This document shows positions 53,084-63,279 of a DNA stretch of 64,000 bases, one piece after another. The DNA comes from Luteimicrobium subarcticum (GTDB lineage: Bacteria > Actinomycetota > Actinomycetes > Actinomycetales > Cellulomonadaceae). Position numbers and translations under genes: made by a program. The notes beneath the pieces are model-generated. The model saw only the letters and a program-made list of their open reading frames with translations. It was not told the origin of the DNA and did no database searches. The stretch is from assembly GCF_002798015.1 (NCBI RefSeq), contig NZ_PGTZ01000007.1, positions 124,001 to 188,000 on the forward strand. Reading direction: 5' to 3'. Position 1 is the stretch's first letter; every line of letters starts with the position of its first letter.

Positions 53084-53143
53084 GCCGAGAACGTGAGAGG
53101 GGACCTTCCGGACGTCCGGAAGGTCCCCGATCACGTTCTCGGC
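53084..53143. terminator. Bidirectional terminator, 60-base nested palindrome
   Basis: An inner 30-base perfect palindrome (53099-53128) is nested in outer 13-bp arms (53084-53096 with 53131-53143, GCCGAGAACGTGA). It sits between the convergent CBM3/GH16-like and HtaA genes and is the strongest palindrome of the window. The inner part has no loop as DNA, so it could also form a cruciform or bind a dimeric protein. Confidence 0.8.
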
Positions 53144-53175
53144 AGACGGGTGAGCGTGCGCCTTCGCCGGTGGCG

Positions 53176-56148
53176 TCAGGCGCGCGGCGCCCCGTGCACC
53201 ACGGGTGAGCCCAGGCGACGGCGGACGACGAGGAGCGTCCCTCCCGCGAGGACGAGCGCGAACGCCGCCAGCGCGACCGGCGCGTCGGACGAGCCCGTCT
53301 CGGCGAGCGACCCGGAGTACACGTCGCAATCGGTCGTCGCGCCGAGCGGCAGCGTGAACGACACGGGGTCGAGCGTCTCGCCCGCCTGGTAGTAGCCCGC
53401 GAACGCGGCGGCACCGGCGGCGGTGAGCGACGCGGGGGCGTTCGTCCAGGACGCCGTGGAGCCCGACACGCCGCCGTGGCCGGCGAGGCTCACCGTCGCG
53501 AACGCGACGCCGGTCTGCGAGGACTTCGTGCCCTGCATGTCGCTGCTCGAGACGTCCACGACGAGCGTGGCCGACGAGGCGCTGGTGACCTGCACGCGCG
53601 GGTTCGCCAGGCGCAGGTCGAGGACGCCCTCGTGCCCGGTGAACCGGACGGTCCCGGCGAACGACGCCCGGCCGACGGTCGCGCCGGTGTTGAACGTCCC
53701 CGCGCCGCCGGACCAGACGAACGTCCCGCCGGTGCTCGTCGCGCCGCCCGACGCGCTGACGCTGCCGTCTGCGATCGGTCCGGTGACGTAGTCGACGAAG
53801 CCCTGCTTGACGCCCCACCGCAGCGTGGCGCCGGACACCGTCCGGGCGGAGCACTGCTGCGTGGTGGTGTCCGTGCCGGCAGCACCCGCGGAACTGTCAG
53901 CCGCGACCACCGTGAGGTCGGCAGCGACCGCGTGGTCCGCACCCTGGAGGATCAGGGTGTGCTGCCCGGCGGGCAGGTCGGCGGGGATCGTGACCGTGGC
54001 GGTCGCGGCGCCGGACGCGTCGGCCGTGACGCCCGTCGCGAGCGTCTGCGGCGTCGAGTGCACGACGACCGTGAGGCCCTTCTCGGAGGCGCCGAAGCCG
54101 GTGCCGGAGATGGTCACGTCGTCGCCGGGCTGCACGGTCGACGCGGACAGCGTCGCGGCCGTGCTCCCGGTCGAGCCGCCGTCGCCCGAGCCGGACCCGC
54201 CGTCGGAGCCCGAGCCGGAGCCCGAGGTGGGGTCGTCGGGCGGCGTGGCGGTGGACGTCGCCCCGACCGTGAAGGTGACGGGGTCGAGCGCCGTGCCGGC
54301 CGTGTAGAAGCCGGAGAACGCGGACGCGCCCGCCGCGGTGAGCGACGCCGGGACGTTCGTCCAGGTGAGCGCGCCGCCCGACGTGGTGACCTTCGCGGCC
54401 GACAGGTCGAGCGTCGCGATGCGGACGGACTTCGTGTCGAACGACGTGCCGTCGAGCGACGAGCCGCGCACGTCGACGACGAGCGCACCCTTCGACGCGC
54501 TGGTCAGCTCGACGCGCGGTGCCGTGAGGGACAGGTCGAGCGCACCCTCGTGGCCGGTGAAGCGCACGGTGCCGCGGTACCCGGCGTCACCGGTGCGGTC
54601 CGTGGCGTCGACGTCCGCGGACGACTGCGGGAACGTGAACGTGCCGCGGCCGGTCGCGGACGCGCCGCCCGACGTGGTCACGGTGCCGCCCGCGATCGGA
54701 CCGGTCACGTACTGCCGGAACGACTCCTTGACGCCCCAGGTGAGCTTGCCGGTCGTGGCCGGCGTGCTCGTGGGCGTGCTGGTCGGCGTCGCGGTGGGGC
54801 TGCTGGTTGGCGACGCCGTGGGCGTCGGGGTGCTCGTCGGCGAGGCGGTCGGGGTCGGCGAGCTCGTAGGCGTCGACCCGGCCTTGACGGTGATGGGGGC
54901 GAACGCGTCGAGCGACCGGTCGGTCGCGGAGAGCGCGTGCGCGGCGGAGGTGGCGACCTGGTAGGTGGTGCCGGGCTTGAGGGTGCCGGCGGTGACCTTG
55001 ACGGTGGTGGTGAAGGCGCCGTCCGTGATCTGGGCGGGCATGACCCAGGCGAGGCCGAGGGCGCCGGTCTGGACGAGGGGGCCTTCGCCGTGCCAGTCGG
55101 CGGCGGTGTTGACCAGGACGTAGGCGCCGTTGACGGCGCCGGGGCCGGTGAAGCCGGTGCCCTGGACGGTGAAGGTGTTGTCGACGCCGGGGTCGACGTC
55201 CGTGGCGGGGCTGACCGTGACCTTCGGAGCGGCGGCCGGCACCGTCGGCGTGGGCGTGGGCGTGGGCGTGGGCGTGGGCGTGGGCGTGGGTGTGGGCGTG
55301 GGCGTGACGGCCTTGACGGTGAGCGGTGCGAACGCGTCGAGCGTCCGGTCCGTCGCGGACGCGGCACCGGTCGCGGACGTCCCGACCTGGTAGTCGGTGC
55401 CCGCGACGAACGAGCCGGCGGGGACGGTCAGCGTGGTGCTGAACGCACCGTCGTGGATGTCGGTGGCGCGGACCCAGGCGAGGGTGAGCCAGCCGTTGCG
55501 CGGCAGTGCGCCTTCGCCGTGCCAGACGGACGTGGCGCCGAGGACGACGTACACGCCGCCGGCGGACGCGACGTCACCGACGTACCCGGTGCCGGACACC
55601 GTGAAGGTGTTCGAGACTGCGGGGTCGATGTCGGACGCGGGGGTCACGGTGAGCTTCGGGTCCGGGGCGGGAGCCGGCGCCTTGACGGTGATGGGTGCGA
55701 ACGCGTCGAGCGTGCGGTCGGTCGCGGAGAGCGCGTGCGCGGCGGAGGTGGCCACCTGATACGTCGTGCCGACCTGGAGCGTCCCGGCGGGGACGTTCAC
55801 CGTCACGGTGAACGCGCCGTCGGTGATCTGCTGCGGCTGGACCCAGGCCTGAGCGACCCAGCCGTCCAGCGTGAGGGGTCCCTCGCCGCGCCACGCGGTG
55901 TCCGGGCCGATGAGCACGTACGCGCCGTACTTCGCGCCGTCGCCGACGTAGCCGGTGCCCTGGACGGTGAACGTGTTGTCGACGCTCGGGTCGACGTCCG
56001 TCGCAGGGGTGACGGTCAGCGTGGGTCGGTCTGCGGCGCGCGCGGGCGACGACACGCCGACGAGCGTGAGCGCGGCGAGCAGCACGGCGACGAGGGCGGC
56101 GGCGACCGCTGCCGTCCGCGAACCGTGACGCGGGGTGGTGAGGGACAC
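53176..56148 (-). CDS. HtaA-domain heme-binding surface protein
   Basis: A 990-residue exported protein: signal peptide (VAVLLAALTLVGVSSPARA), three Ig-like repeats of about 110 residues (each begins LTVTPATDVDPSVDNTFTV or similar and ends DRTLDAFAPITVK), Thr/Pro linkers, then two HtaA domains (about 466-635 and 772-945) that begin WGVKESFRQYVTGPI and WGVKQGFVDYVTGPI. Tyr in this motif and His in FTGHEG match the heme ligands of corynebacterial HtaA. LAETG near residue 948, a hydrophobic helix and RRRLGS form a sorting-like anchor. It captures heme or hemoglobin and passes it to HmuTUV. AGGAG before GTG 56148 supports the start. DtxR-type boxes lie just upstream. Confidence 0.9.
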   Translation of the reverse strand: MSLTTPRHGSRTAAVAAALVAVLLAALTLVGVSSPARAADRPTLTVTPATDVDPSVDNTFTVQGTGYVGDGAKYGAYVLIGPDTAWRGEGPLTLDGWVAQAWVQPQQITDGAFTVTVNVPAGTLQVGTTYQVATSAAHALSATDRTLDAFAPITVKAPAPAPDPKLTVTPASDIDPAVSNTFTVSGTGYVGDVASAGGVYVVLGATSVWHGEGALPRNGWLTLAWVRATDIHDGAFSTTLTVPAGSFVAGTDYQVGTSATGAASATDRTLDAFAPLTVKAVTPTPTPTPTPTPTPTPTPTPTVPAAAPKVTVSPATDVDPGVDNTFTVQGTGFTGPGAVNGAYVLVNTAADWHGEGPLVQTGALGLAWVMPAQITDGAFTTTVKVTAGTLKPGTTYQVATSAAHALSATDRSLDAFAPITVKAGSTPTSSPTPTASPTSTPTPTASPTSSPTATPTSTPTSTPATTGKLTWGVKESFRQYVTGPIAGGTVTTSGGASATGRGTFTFPQSSADVDATDRTGDAGYRGTVRFTGHEGALDLSLTAPRVELTSASKGALVVDVRGSSLDGTSFDTKSVRIATLDLSAAKVTTSGGALTWTNVPASLTAAGASAFSGFYTAGTALDPVTFTVGATSTATPPDDPTSGSGSGSDGGSGSGDGGSTGSTAATLSASTVQPGDDVTISGTGFGASEKGLTVVVHSTPQTLATGVTADASGAATATVTIPADLPAGQHTLILQGADHAVAADLTVVAADSSAGAAGTDTTTQQCSARTVSGATLRWGVKQGFVDYVTGPIADGSVSASGGATSTGGTFVWSGGAGTFNTGATVGRASFAGTVRFTGHEGVLDLRLANPRVQVTSASSATLVVDVSSSDMQGTKSSQTGVAFATVSLAGHGGVSGSTASWTNAPASLTAAGAAAFAGYYQAGETLDPVSFTLPLGATTDCDVYSGSLAETGSSDAPVALAAFALVLAGGTLLVVRRRLGSPVVHGAPRA

Positions 56149-56238
56149 CGGGACTCCTGGTCTCGTGGTGGGCGGCAGGGCGAAGGCGGCGCCACGCGAC
56201 CCCCCGGACACGTGACGCCGCCACCGGGAGAGAGTTAA

Positions 56239-56272
56239 TCAGGTAAGGCTAACCAAAGCAAGGTCTACCTAA
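56239..56272. promoter_or_regulatory. Two overlapping DtxR/IdeR iron boxes before htaA
   Basis: TCAGGTAAGGCTAACCAAA (56239-56257) matches the 19-bp DtxR consensus TTAGGTTAGGCTAACCTAA at 16 positions. A second site on the minus strand (56254-56272) reads TTAGGTAGACCTTGC. They lie between hmuV and htaA, so the surface protein has its own iron-repressed promoter. Confidence 0.75.
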
Positions 56273-56282
56273 GTCGTCTCGT

Positions 56283-57179
56283 TCAGCGAGACGCCGGCGT
56301 CGTCGCACGCGTGTGCGCGCGCACCGGGACGACGAGCGGCGCACCGCCGTGCGGATGCTCGAGCACCTCGACCGGGAAGCGCCAGACATCGCTGAGCAGC
56401 GACGCCGTGAGGACCTCGCGCGTCGGCCCGCACGCCCGCACGCGGCCCTCGGAGACAACGGTCACGCGGTCCGCGTAGGCGGCCGCGAGACCCAGGTCGT
56501 GCACCACCACGACGACCGCACCGCCCGCCCGGGCGTGCTCGCGCGCGAGCTGCAGCACCAGCTCCTGGTGCCCGAGGTCGAGCGCCGCCGTCGGTTCGTC
56601 GAGCAGCAGGACGCCTGTGCGCTGCGCCAGGACGCGGGCGAGCGCGACGCGCGCCCGCTCGCCACCCGACAGGCTCGGGACCGTCCGCGCGGCCAGGTGC
56701 GTCACGTCGACGGCCGCCATCGCGCTCGCGACGGCGTCGTCGTCGTCGTCCTCGGCGGCGGTCCGTGCCCACGGCGCCCGACCCATCCGGACGATCTCCT
56801 CGGCGGTGAACGGGAACGACACCGTCACCTGCTGGAGCAGCACCGCGCGGCGCCGGGCGAGCCCGGTCGGGTGCCACGCCCCGACCTCGCGGCCGTCCAC
56901 CGTCACCGTGCCGGCCTCGGGGACGAGGTCGCCCGTCAGGACGCCGAGCAGCGTGGACTTTCCGGCGCCGTTCGGGCCGAGCAGCGCGTGGACCTCGCCC
57001 GCACGGACGGCGAGGTCGGCGTCGTCGAGGACGAGCCGTCCGCCGCGTTCGAGCCGCACGCCGGTGACCTGTGCCAGCAGCGTCCCGGCCGGGTGCGACG
57101 ACGGGGGCAGGCCGTCGTCCGCTGTGCGGGGGCGACCGGCGCGCACGGGACGCAGCGCCTCGCGCCACCGCCCGCTCAT
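56283..57179 (-). CDS. hmuV: Heme ABC transporter ATP-binding protein
   Basis: A 298-residue ATPase with Walker A LLGPNGAGKSTLLGVL, signature SLSGGERARVALARVLAQ, Walker B LLLDEPTAALD and switch VVVVHDLGLAAAYAD. The motif QQVTVSFPFTAEEIVRMGR is characteristic of HmuV/HutD heme transporters. It drives heme uptake through HmuU. The ATG overlaps the hmuU stop by 4 bases. The N-terminal 30 residues are an extra, poorly conserved extension. Confidence 0.92.
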   Translation of the reverse strand: MSGRWREALRPVRAGRPRTADDGLPPSSHPAGTLLAQVTGVRLERGGRLVLDDADLAVRAGEVHALLGPNGAGKSTLLGVLTGDLVPEAGTVTVDGREVGAWHPTGLARRRAVLLQQVTVSFPFTAEEIVRMGRAPWARTAAEDDDDDAVASAMAAVDVTHLAARTVPSLSGGERARVALARVLAQRTGVLLLDEPTAALDLGHQELVLQLAREHARAGGAVVVVVHDLGLAAAYADRVTVVSEGRVRACGPTREVLTASLLSDVWRFPVEVLEHPHGGAPLVVPVRAHTRATTPASR

Positions 57180-58246
57180 GCCCAGCCTCCCTGCGACGCA
57201 CGCGTGCGGCGCAGCAGCCAGAAGAAGAACGGTCCGCCGACGAGCGACGTGATCATGCCGAGCGGCAGGTCGACGTTGTCGACGAGGGTCCGGGCGACGA
57301 GGTCGGCGGCCAGCAGGACGACCGCCCCGCCGAGGGCCGCCGCGGGGATCAGGGTGCGGTGGCTCGGACCGAGCACCATGCGCACGAGGTGCGGCACGAC
57401 GAGCCCGACGAACGCGATGATCCCGGTGAACGCGACGCCCGCGGAGACGAGCAGCGCGACGAGCACGATCGCGACCTGGCGCAGCCGCTCGACGTCCACG
57501 CCGAGGTGCCGGGCGGCACGCTCGCCGAGGGTCAGGAGGTCGAGCCGGCGCCGGAGCAGGAAGGCGCCGACGACGCCGACGACCGCGACCGGGAGGGCCA
57601 CCGCCACGGCGTTCCACGTGGAACCGCCGAGCGAGCCGAGCTGCCAGAACACGATCTGGTCGCGCGCCGCGGAGTCGGCCACGAGGACGAGCAGCGCGAG
57701 CAGGCCGCCTGCGACCGCGTTCACCGCGATACCGGTCAGCACGAGGGTCACGACCTCCGTCCGGCCGTTCGACCGCGCGAGCCCGTAGACGAGCGCGGTC
57801 GTCAGGATCCCGCCGACGAACGCCGCCGCCGCGACCCACGACCCGGGCACCAGCGCGCCCGCGGTCACCATGACCGTCGCCGCGCCCACGGCCGCCCCGG
57901 ACGACACCCCGATGACACCCGGGTCGGCCAGCGGGTTGCCGAAGACGCCCTGCATGAGGGCCCCCGCGGTCGCGAGCGCCGCCCCGACCACGATCGCCAT
58001 GACGACGCGCGGGAACCGCACGAGCCACAGCGCGTTCTCGCCCTGCGGGTGGTGGGGGAGGGGCCCGACGTCGAGCCCGACGTGGTGTGCGAGCGACCCG
58101 AGCACCTCCGTCGGCGTGACCGGCACCTGTCCGAGCATCCCCGACACGACCGTCAGCACGACCAGGACGACACCCAGCCCGCCGAGGAACCAGGCGGTCC
58201 GGCGGCGGTGCGGCGGCGCGACGACGCGCGCCGGGGTCGAGGTCAC
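57176..58246 (-). CDS. hmuU: Heme ABC transporter permease
   Basis: A 356-residue FecCD-family permease with about ten membrane helices. Typical motifs are LVRFPRVVMAIVVGAALATA, GVFGNPLADPGVIGVSSGAA and TGIIAFVGLVVPHLVRMVLG. It forms the heme channel as a dimer. It overlaps hmuV by 4 bases and follows hmuT by 7 bases. Confidence 0.93.
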   Translation of the reverse strand: MTSTPARVVAPPHRRRTAWFLGGLGVVLVVLTVVSGMLGQVPVTPTEVLGSLAHHVGLDVGPLPHHPQGENALWLVRFPRVVMAIVVGAALATAGALMQGVFGNPLADPGVIGVSSGAAVGAATVMVTAGALVPGSWVAAAAFVGGILTTALVYGLARSNGRTEVVTLVLTGIAVNAVAGGLLALLVLVADSAARDQIVFWQLGSLGGSTWNAVAVALPVAVVGVVGAFLLRRRLDLLTLGERAARHLGVDVERLRQVAIVLVALLVSAGVAFTGIIAFVGLVVPHLVRMVLGPSHRTLIPAAALGGAVVLLAADLVARTLVDNVDLPLGMITSLVGGPFFFWLLRRTRASQGGWA

Positions 58247-58253
58247 GGCCGGC

Positions 58254-59504
<1,251 letters not shown>

Positions 59505-59505
59505 C

Positions 59506-60171
59506 TCAGCAGTGCACCGTGCCGAGGTCGGCGAACATCGCGGCGTTGAGCCGGAAGGCGACGCACGCCTCGTCGACGGCGCGGTCCGCCTCGTCCGCCG
59601 TGAGCGCGAGCGCGTCGAGGCGCTCGCGGTACAGGTCCTTGAACGGCTTCGCCTTGGGGATCTCGTCGAACGTGTAGAACGCGAGCCCGGCGGGGCCGAG
59701 GTCGTAGTGGCGCTCGAGCATGCGCTTGATGATCTGGCCGCCCGACAGGTCGCCGAGGTAGCGCGTGTACGCGTGCGCGGCGTACCGGGGGAGGTCGGCG
59801 CCGACGCCCTGGAGGTGGGTGACGTACTCGAGCGTGGCCGGGTGGAGCGTGATGCGCTCCGACCAGTCCGGGCCGAGCAGGAAGTCGAGGTCGCGCTCGA
59901 TGGACGGCGTGCGCGTGAGCTCGTCGAACACGAGGTTCGCGCCGCGGGGGTCCTGGACGGCGACGGCGCTCTCCGTCTCCAGCGCGCGGTAGACCGCGAG
60001 CTGCTGGGCGGCGAGGTCCGCGTACGCGGCGACGTCGAGGCGTCCCTCGAGGAGGCTGCCGACGAACCCGGACGCCTCGGCGCGCTCGTGCTCCTCGCGG
60101 GTTCCTTCGCGCAGCAGGAGGGAGAGGGGGACGTGCGTGTCGGTCCAGGTGGCGACAGGGACAGCGGTCAT
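59506..60171 (-). CDS. hmuO: Biliverdin-producing heme oxygenase (HmuO-like)
   Basis: A 221-residue heme oxygenase. The proximal heme ligand is His28 in TREEHERAE, and the distal-helix signature YTRYLGDLSGGQIIKRML is intact. It opens imported heme to biliverdin, carbon monoxide and iron. It is the first gene of the operon (hmuO, hmuT, hmuU, hmuV), 128 bases behind a DtxR-type box, so iron starvation should induce it. The start ATG at 60171 gives family length. Confidence 0.93.
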   Translation of the reverse strand: MTAVPVATWTDTHVPLSLLLREGTREEHERAEASGFVGSLLEGRLDVAAYADLAAQQLAVYRALETESAVAVQDPRGANLVFDELTRTPSIERDLDFLLGPDWSERITLHPATLEYVTHLQGVGADLPRYAAHAYTRYLGDLSGGQIIKRMLERHYDLGPAGLAFYTFDEIPKAKPFKDLYRERLDALALTADEADRAVDEACVAFRLNAAMFADLGTVHC

Positions 60172-60298
60172 GGTGCGTCAGGCTCCGGCGGGTCGGGTCG
60201 GGCGAGCCGGTGCTCGGGCGTGTGCTCGGGTGGGCTCGGTCGATGCTTGTGCACGAGCCGCGTCCTGACAGCCCGTCCGCAAACTGTACGACACGAAC

Positions 60299-60317
60299 TT
60301 AGGTATGCCTACCCTCT
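60299..60317. promoter_or_regulatory. DtxR/IdeR iron box before the heme oxygenase operon
   Basis: TTAGGTATGCCTACCCT matches the left half (TTAGGT) and centre of the DtxR 19-bp consensus. It lies upstream of the minus-strand operon hmuOTUV and is the likely iron-dependent operator of its promoter. Confidence 0.7.
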
Positions 60318-60375
60318 GTGAGCCTCGCCTCACTGCCAGGCGCGCCGGGGACCGGCGGCGGGAGCGGGGGGACGG

Positions 60376-60978
60376 TCAGGCGGCCACGGTGTCCGCGCCG
60401 ACGGCACGCAGCACGAACGTCTCCGCGGCATCGATGGCGCGCCCCCGTGCGCCTGGCTCCTCCGGGATGACGCGGCCCGACAGGCACGCGTTGACGAGCG
60501 TCACCGTGACCTCGACGTCCTGCTCGGGGAGCTCGCCGCGGGCGATGCCCTCCTCGAGGATGTGCCGCAGGATGTTCTCGACCACGACCGCGTGCTCCCG
60601 CACCCGCGACTGCGCGGGACGGGACAGGATGGTCCGCAGGTCGGGGCCCGGCGCGAGGTGGAACACGCGCTTGAGGCGCGCCTGCTGGCGGACGTAGGTG
60701 CGGAGCTGCTCGACGGGGTCGTCGATGTCCTGGAGAGCCCGCTCGAGCGTCGCGACGTACTGCGTCGTCTCGTGCGTGATGAACCCGAGCAGCATCGCTT
60801 CCTTGTCGGGGAAGTGGTTGTAGACGGCCGTGCGGCCGACGCCCGCGGCTGAGGCGATCTCCGCCAGGGTGATGGTGTCGAAGCCGCGGTCGGTCATCAG
60901 CGTGGACAGTGCGGCGAACAGCTTCTGTCGTGTCTGTGCGCGGTGCTCGTGCAGAGACCCACCGATGATCTTGGGCAT
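60376..60978 (-). CDS. TetR-family regulator
   Basis: A 200-residue protein with an N-terminal TetR helix-turn-helix (TRQKLFAALSTLMTDRGFDT, then ITLAEIASAAGVGRTAVYNH and FPDKEAMLL) and an all-helical ligand domain. The ligand is unknown. It lies between the heme operon and an MFS transporter that is divergent, and the inverted repeat CTGACA-N14-TGTCAG just upstream of its start suits autoregulation and control of the transporter. The ATG at 60978 is chosen; GTG 60984 is close. Confidence 0.87.
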   Translation of the reverse strand: MPKIIGGSLHEHRAQTRQKLFAALSTLMTDRGFDTITLAEIASAAGVGRTAVYNHFPDKEAMLLGFITHETTQYVATLERALQDIDDPVEQLRTYVRQQARLKRVFHLAPGPDLRTILSRPAQSRVREHAVVVENILRHILEEGIARGELPEQDVEVTVTLVNACLSGRVIPEEPGARGRAIDAAETFVLRAVGADTVAA

Positions 60979-60979
60979 G

Positions 60980-61005
60980 CTGACACGGTAGCACCGGGTT
61001 GTCAG
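60980..61005. promoter_or_regulatory. Inverted repeat, probable TetR operator
   Basis: CTGACA (60980-60985) and TGTCAG (61000-61005) are perfect arms; between them CGGT-N3-ACCG extends the symmetry. It begins two bases before the regulator start codon, so bound protein would block its own expression. Confidence 0.6.
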
Positions 61006-61192
61006 ATCGCGGTGCGGGCGGGAGCCCGCGTCAGGCTGCCGTGGGTGGAGGGTCGGACGCCGAGCGGGCAGCGTCCGCGGGCGGCGGGGGCCCCCGCGCC
61101 CTCCCCGGTGGCGATGCCGACCTGTCTGAGTAGGGTCGTCAGCAGGGCCCGCGAGGGGGTCGAGGAACGCTGACGAGGACGAGGTGCCGCCC

Positions 61193-62644
61193 ATGACTGC
61201 CGACCATCCGACCGTCTCAAGACTCAACTTCCGGGTGGTGCTCATCTCGGTCGGGGCGGCGCTCGGTGGCTTCCTGTTCGGCTTCGACACGTCGGTCATC
61301 AACGGTGCCGTCGACGCCCTGAACGACGAGTTCAACATCACGAACACGGCGATGCAGGGCTTCGCCGTGTCGTCCGCCCTGCTGGGCTGTGCGATCGGCG
61401 CGTGGTTCGCGGGCAGCCTGGCGAACAAGATGGGCCGCATCCCCGTGATGGTGATCGCGGCCTTCTTGTTCTTCTCGTCGTCGATCCTCACGGGCCTCGC
61501 CCCGAACGTGCCGCTCTTCATCGCCTGGCGCATCCTCGGTGGGCTCGGGGTGGGCGCCGCGTCGGTCATCGCGCCCGCGTACATCGCGGAGGTGTCGCCG
61601 GCGCGGGTCCGCGGGCGCCTGGGGTCGTTGCAGCAGCTCGCGATCGTCCTCGGTATCTTCGCGGCGCTCCTGTCGGACACGCTGCTGACGAACATCGCGG
61701 GCAGCGCGAGCGACACCCTGTGGTGGGGTCTCGAGGCGTGGCGCTGGATGTTCTTCGTGACGGCGATCCCGGCGCTGGTCTACGGGCTGGCGGCGTGGGG
61801 CCTGCCGGAGTCGCCGCGCTACCTCGTCCACAAGGGCGACTACGACAAGGCCTCCCGGGTGCTGCACGACTTCAGCGGTGAGCTGGACGTGAACTTCAAG
61901 ATCCAGGAGATCGAGAAGACCCTCGACAAGGAGAAGAAGGAGTCGCTGCGCGACCTGCGGGGCGACCGCTTCGGCCTCAAGCCGATCGTCTGGGTGGGCA
62001 TCCTGCTGTCGGTGTTCCAGCAGTTCGTCGGCATCAACGTGATCTTCTACTACTCGTCGTCGCTGTGGCAGTCGGTCGGCTTCGACGAGTCCGACGCGCT
62101 CCTGGAGAGCGTCATCACGTCGATCACGAACATCGTCGTGACGATCGTCGCGATCCTGCTGGTCGACAAGGTGGGGCGCCGCATCATGCTCCTGGTCGGC
62201 TCGGCCGGCATGGGGGTGTGCCTGTCGACGATGGCCATCGCGTTCTCGCAGGCGACCGCGCCGCCCGGGGGCGGCGACCCGACGCTCGACGGCGCGTGGG
62301 GCACGATCGCCCTGGTGGCCGCGAACGGCTTCGTGGTTTTCTTCGGCGCGACGTGGGGCCCGCTGGTGTGGGTGCTCCTCGGCGAGATGTTCCCGAACAA
62401 GATCCGCGCGTCGGCGCTCGCGGTGGCCGCGGCGGCGCAGTGGCTGGCGAACTTCTTCATCTCGACGACGTTCCCCAAGTTCGCGGACATCGGCCTGACG
62501 TTCGCGTACGGCTTCTACGCGTTCTTCGCGATCCTGTCGTTCTTCTTCGTGTTCTGGCAGGTGCCCGAGACGAAGGGCCGCGAGCTGGAGGACATGACCG
62601 AGGACTTCTCGGTCCGCCGCCGCAAGGACACGGCACCCGCCTGA
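61193..62644 (+). CDS. MFS sugar transporter (sugar porter family)
   Basis: A 483-residue, twelve-helix proton-linked or facilitated sugar porter. Family signatures are FGFDTSVINGAV in TM1, GRIPVMVIAAF, RILGGLGVGAASVIAPAYIA, PESPRYLV, QQFVGINVIFYYSSSLWQ and PETKGRELEDM near the C-terminus. It resembles XylE/AraE/GalP-type transporters; the sugar cannot be read from sequence. The ATG at 61193 follows GAGG by 8 bases; GTG 61184 is an alternative. Probably controlled by the divergent TetR regulator. Confidence 0.93.
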   Translation: MTADHPTVSRLNFRVVLISVGAALGGFLFGFDTSVINGAVDALNDEFNITNTAMQGFAVSSALLGCAIGAWFAGSLANKMGRIPVMVIAAFLFFSSSILTGLAPNVPLFIAWRILGGLGVGAASVIAPAYIAEVSPARVRGRLGSLQQLAIVLGIFAALLSDTLLTNIAGSASDTLWWGLEAWRWMFFVTAIPALVYGLAAWGLPESPRYLVHKGDYDKASRVLHDFSGELDVNFKIQEIEKTLDKEKKESLRDLRGDRFGLKPIVWVGILLSVFQQFVGINVIFYYSSSLWQSVGFDESDALLESVITSITNIVVTIVAILLVDKVGRRIMLLVGSAGMGVCLSTMAIAFSQATAPPGGGDPTLDGAWGTIALVAANGFVVFFGATWGPLVWVLLGEMFPNKIRASALAVAAAAQWLANFFISTTFPKFADIGLTFAYGFYAFFAILSFFFVFWQVPETKGRELEDMTEDFSVRRRKDTAPA

Positions 62645-62706
62645 CGGCGGTGCCGCCCCGACACTGCCGCCGCTCGACGGTGGCGTCGTCCCGCTAGGGT
62701 CGCGTC

Positions 62707-63279
62707 ATGACGGACGACGCGACCCTCCCCGACGCGACCCTCCCCGACGCGACCCTCCCCGACGAGATCGTCCCCGACGACAAGGACTGGACGTGGGTGC
62801 TCGAGCGCCCCTGCCCGGAGTGCGGGTTCGACGCGGGGCGCGCGTCGCTCGCGGACGTCGTGACGCTCGTGCGGGACGCGGTCCCGCGCTGGCAGGAGCG
62901 GCTGGCGCGCCCGGACGCGACGCAGCGTCCCGACCCGGCCACCTGGTCGCCGCTCGAGTACGGCGCGCACACGCGCGACGTGTTCGACGTCTTCGGGGTG
63001 CGCCTGGCGTCGATGCTCGAGTCGGACGCGCCGGAGTTCGCGAGCTGGGACCAGGACGCGACGGCGCTCGCGGACGACTACGCCCACCAGGACCCGGCGG
63101 CGGTCGCCAGGGAGCTCGCGGTGACGGGGGAGCGGGTCGCGACGCGCTTCGCGGCCGTCTCGGACGACCAGCTCGACCGTCCGGGCCTGCGCTCGAACGG
63201 TTCGCGGTTCACGGTGCTGACGCTGGGCCAGTACTTCGTCCACGACGTGGTGCACCACCTGCACGACGTGGGGGCCTGA
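62707..63279 (+). CDS. DinB-like (maleylpyruvate-isomerase superfamily) protein
   Basis: A 190-residue four-helix protein of the DinB/MDMPI superfamily. It shows a cysteine pair (RPCPECGFDAG) after the acidic N-terminus, HTRDVFDVFGVRL and HDVVHHLHDVGA, whose histidines could bind a divalent metal as in the family. The N-terminal codons are a perfect 15-bp repeat (CGACGCGACCCTCCC) three times, giving DATLP repeats. Function unknown, possibly thiol-dependent transferase. Confidence 0.8.
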   Translation: MTDDATLPDATLPDATLPDEIVPDDKDWTWVLERPCPECGFDAGRASLADVVTLVRDAVPRWQERLARPDATQRPDPATWSPLEYGAHTRDVFDVFGVRLASMLESDAPEFASWDQDATALADDYAHQDPAAVARELAVTGERVATRFAAVSDDQLDRPGLRSNGSRFTVLTLGQYFVHDVVHHLHDVGA

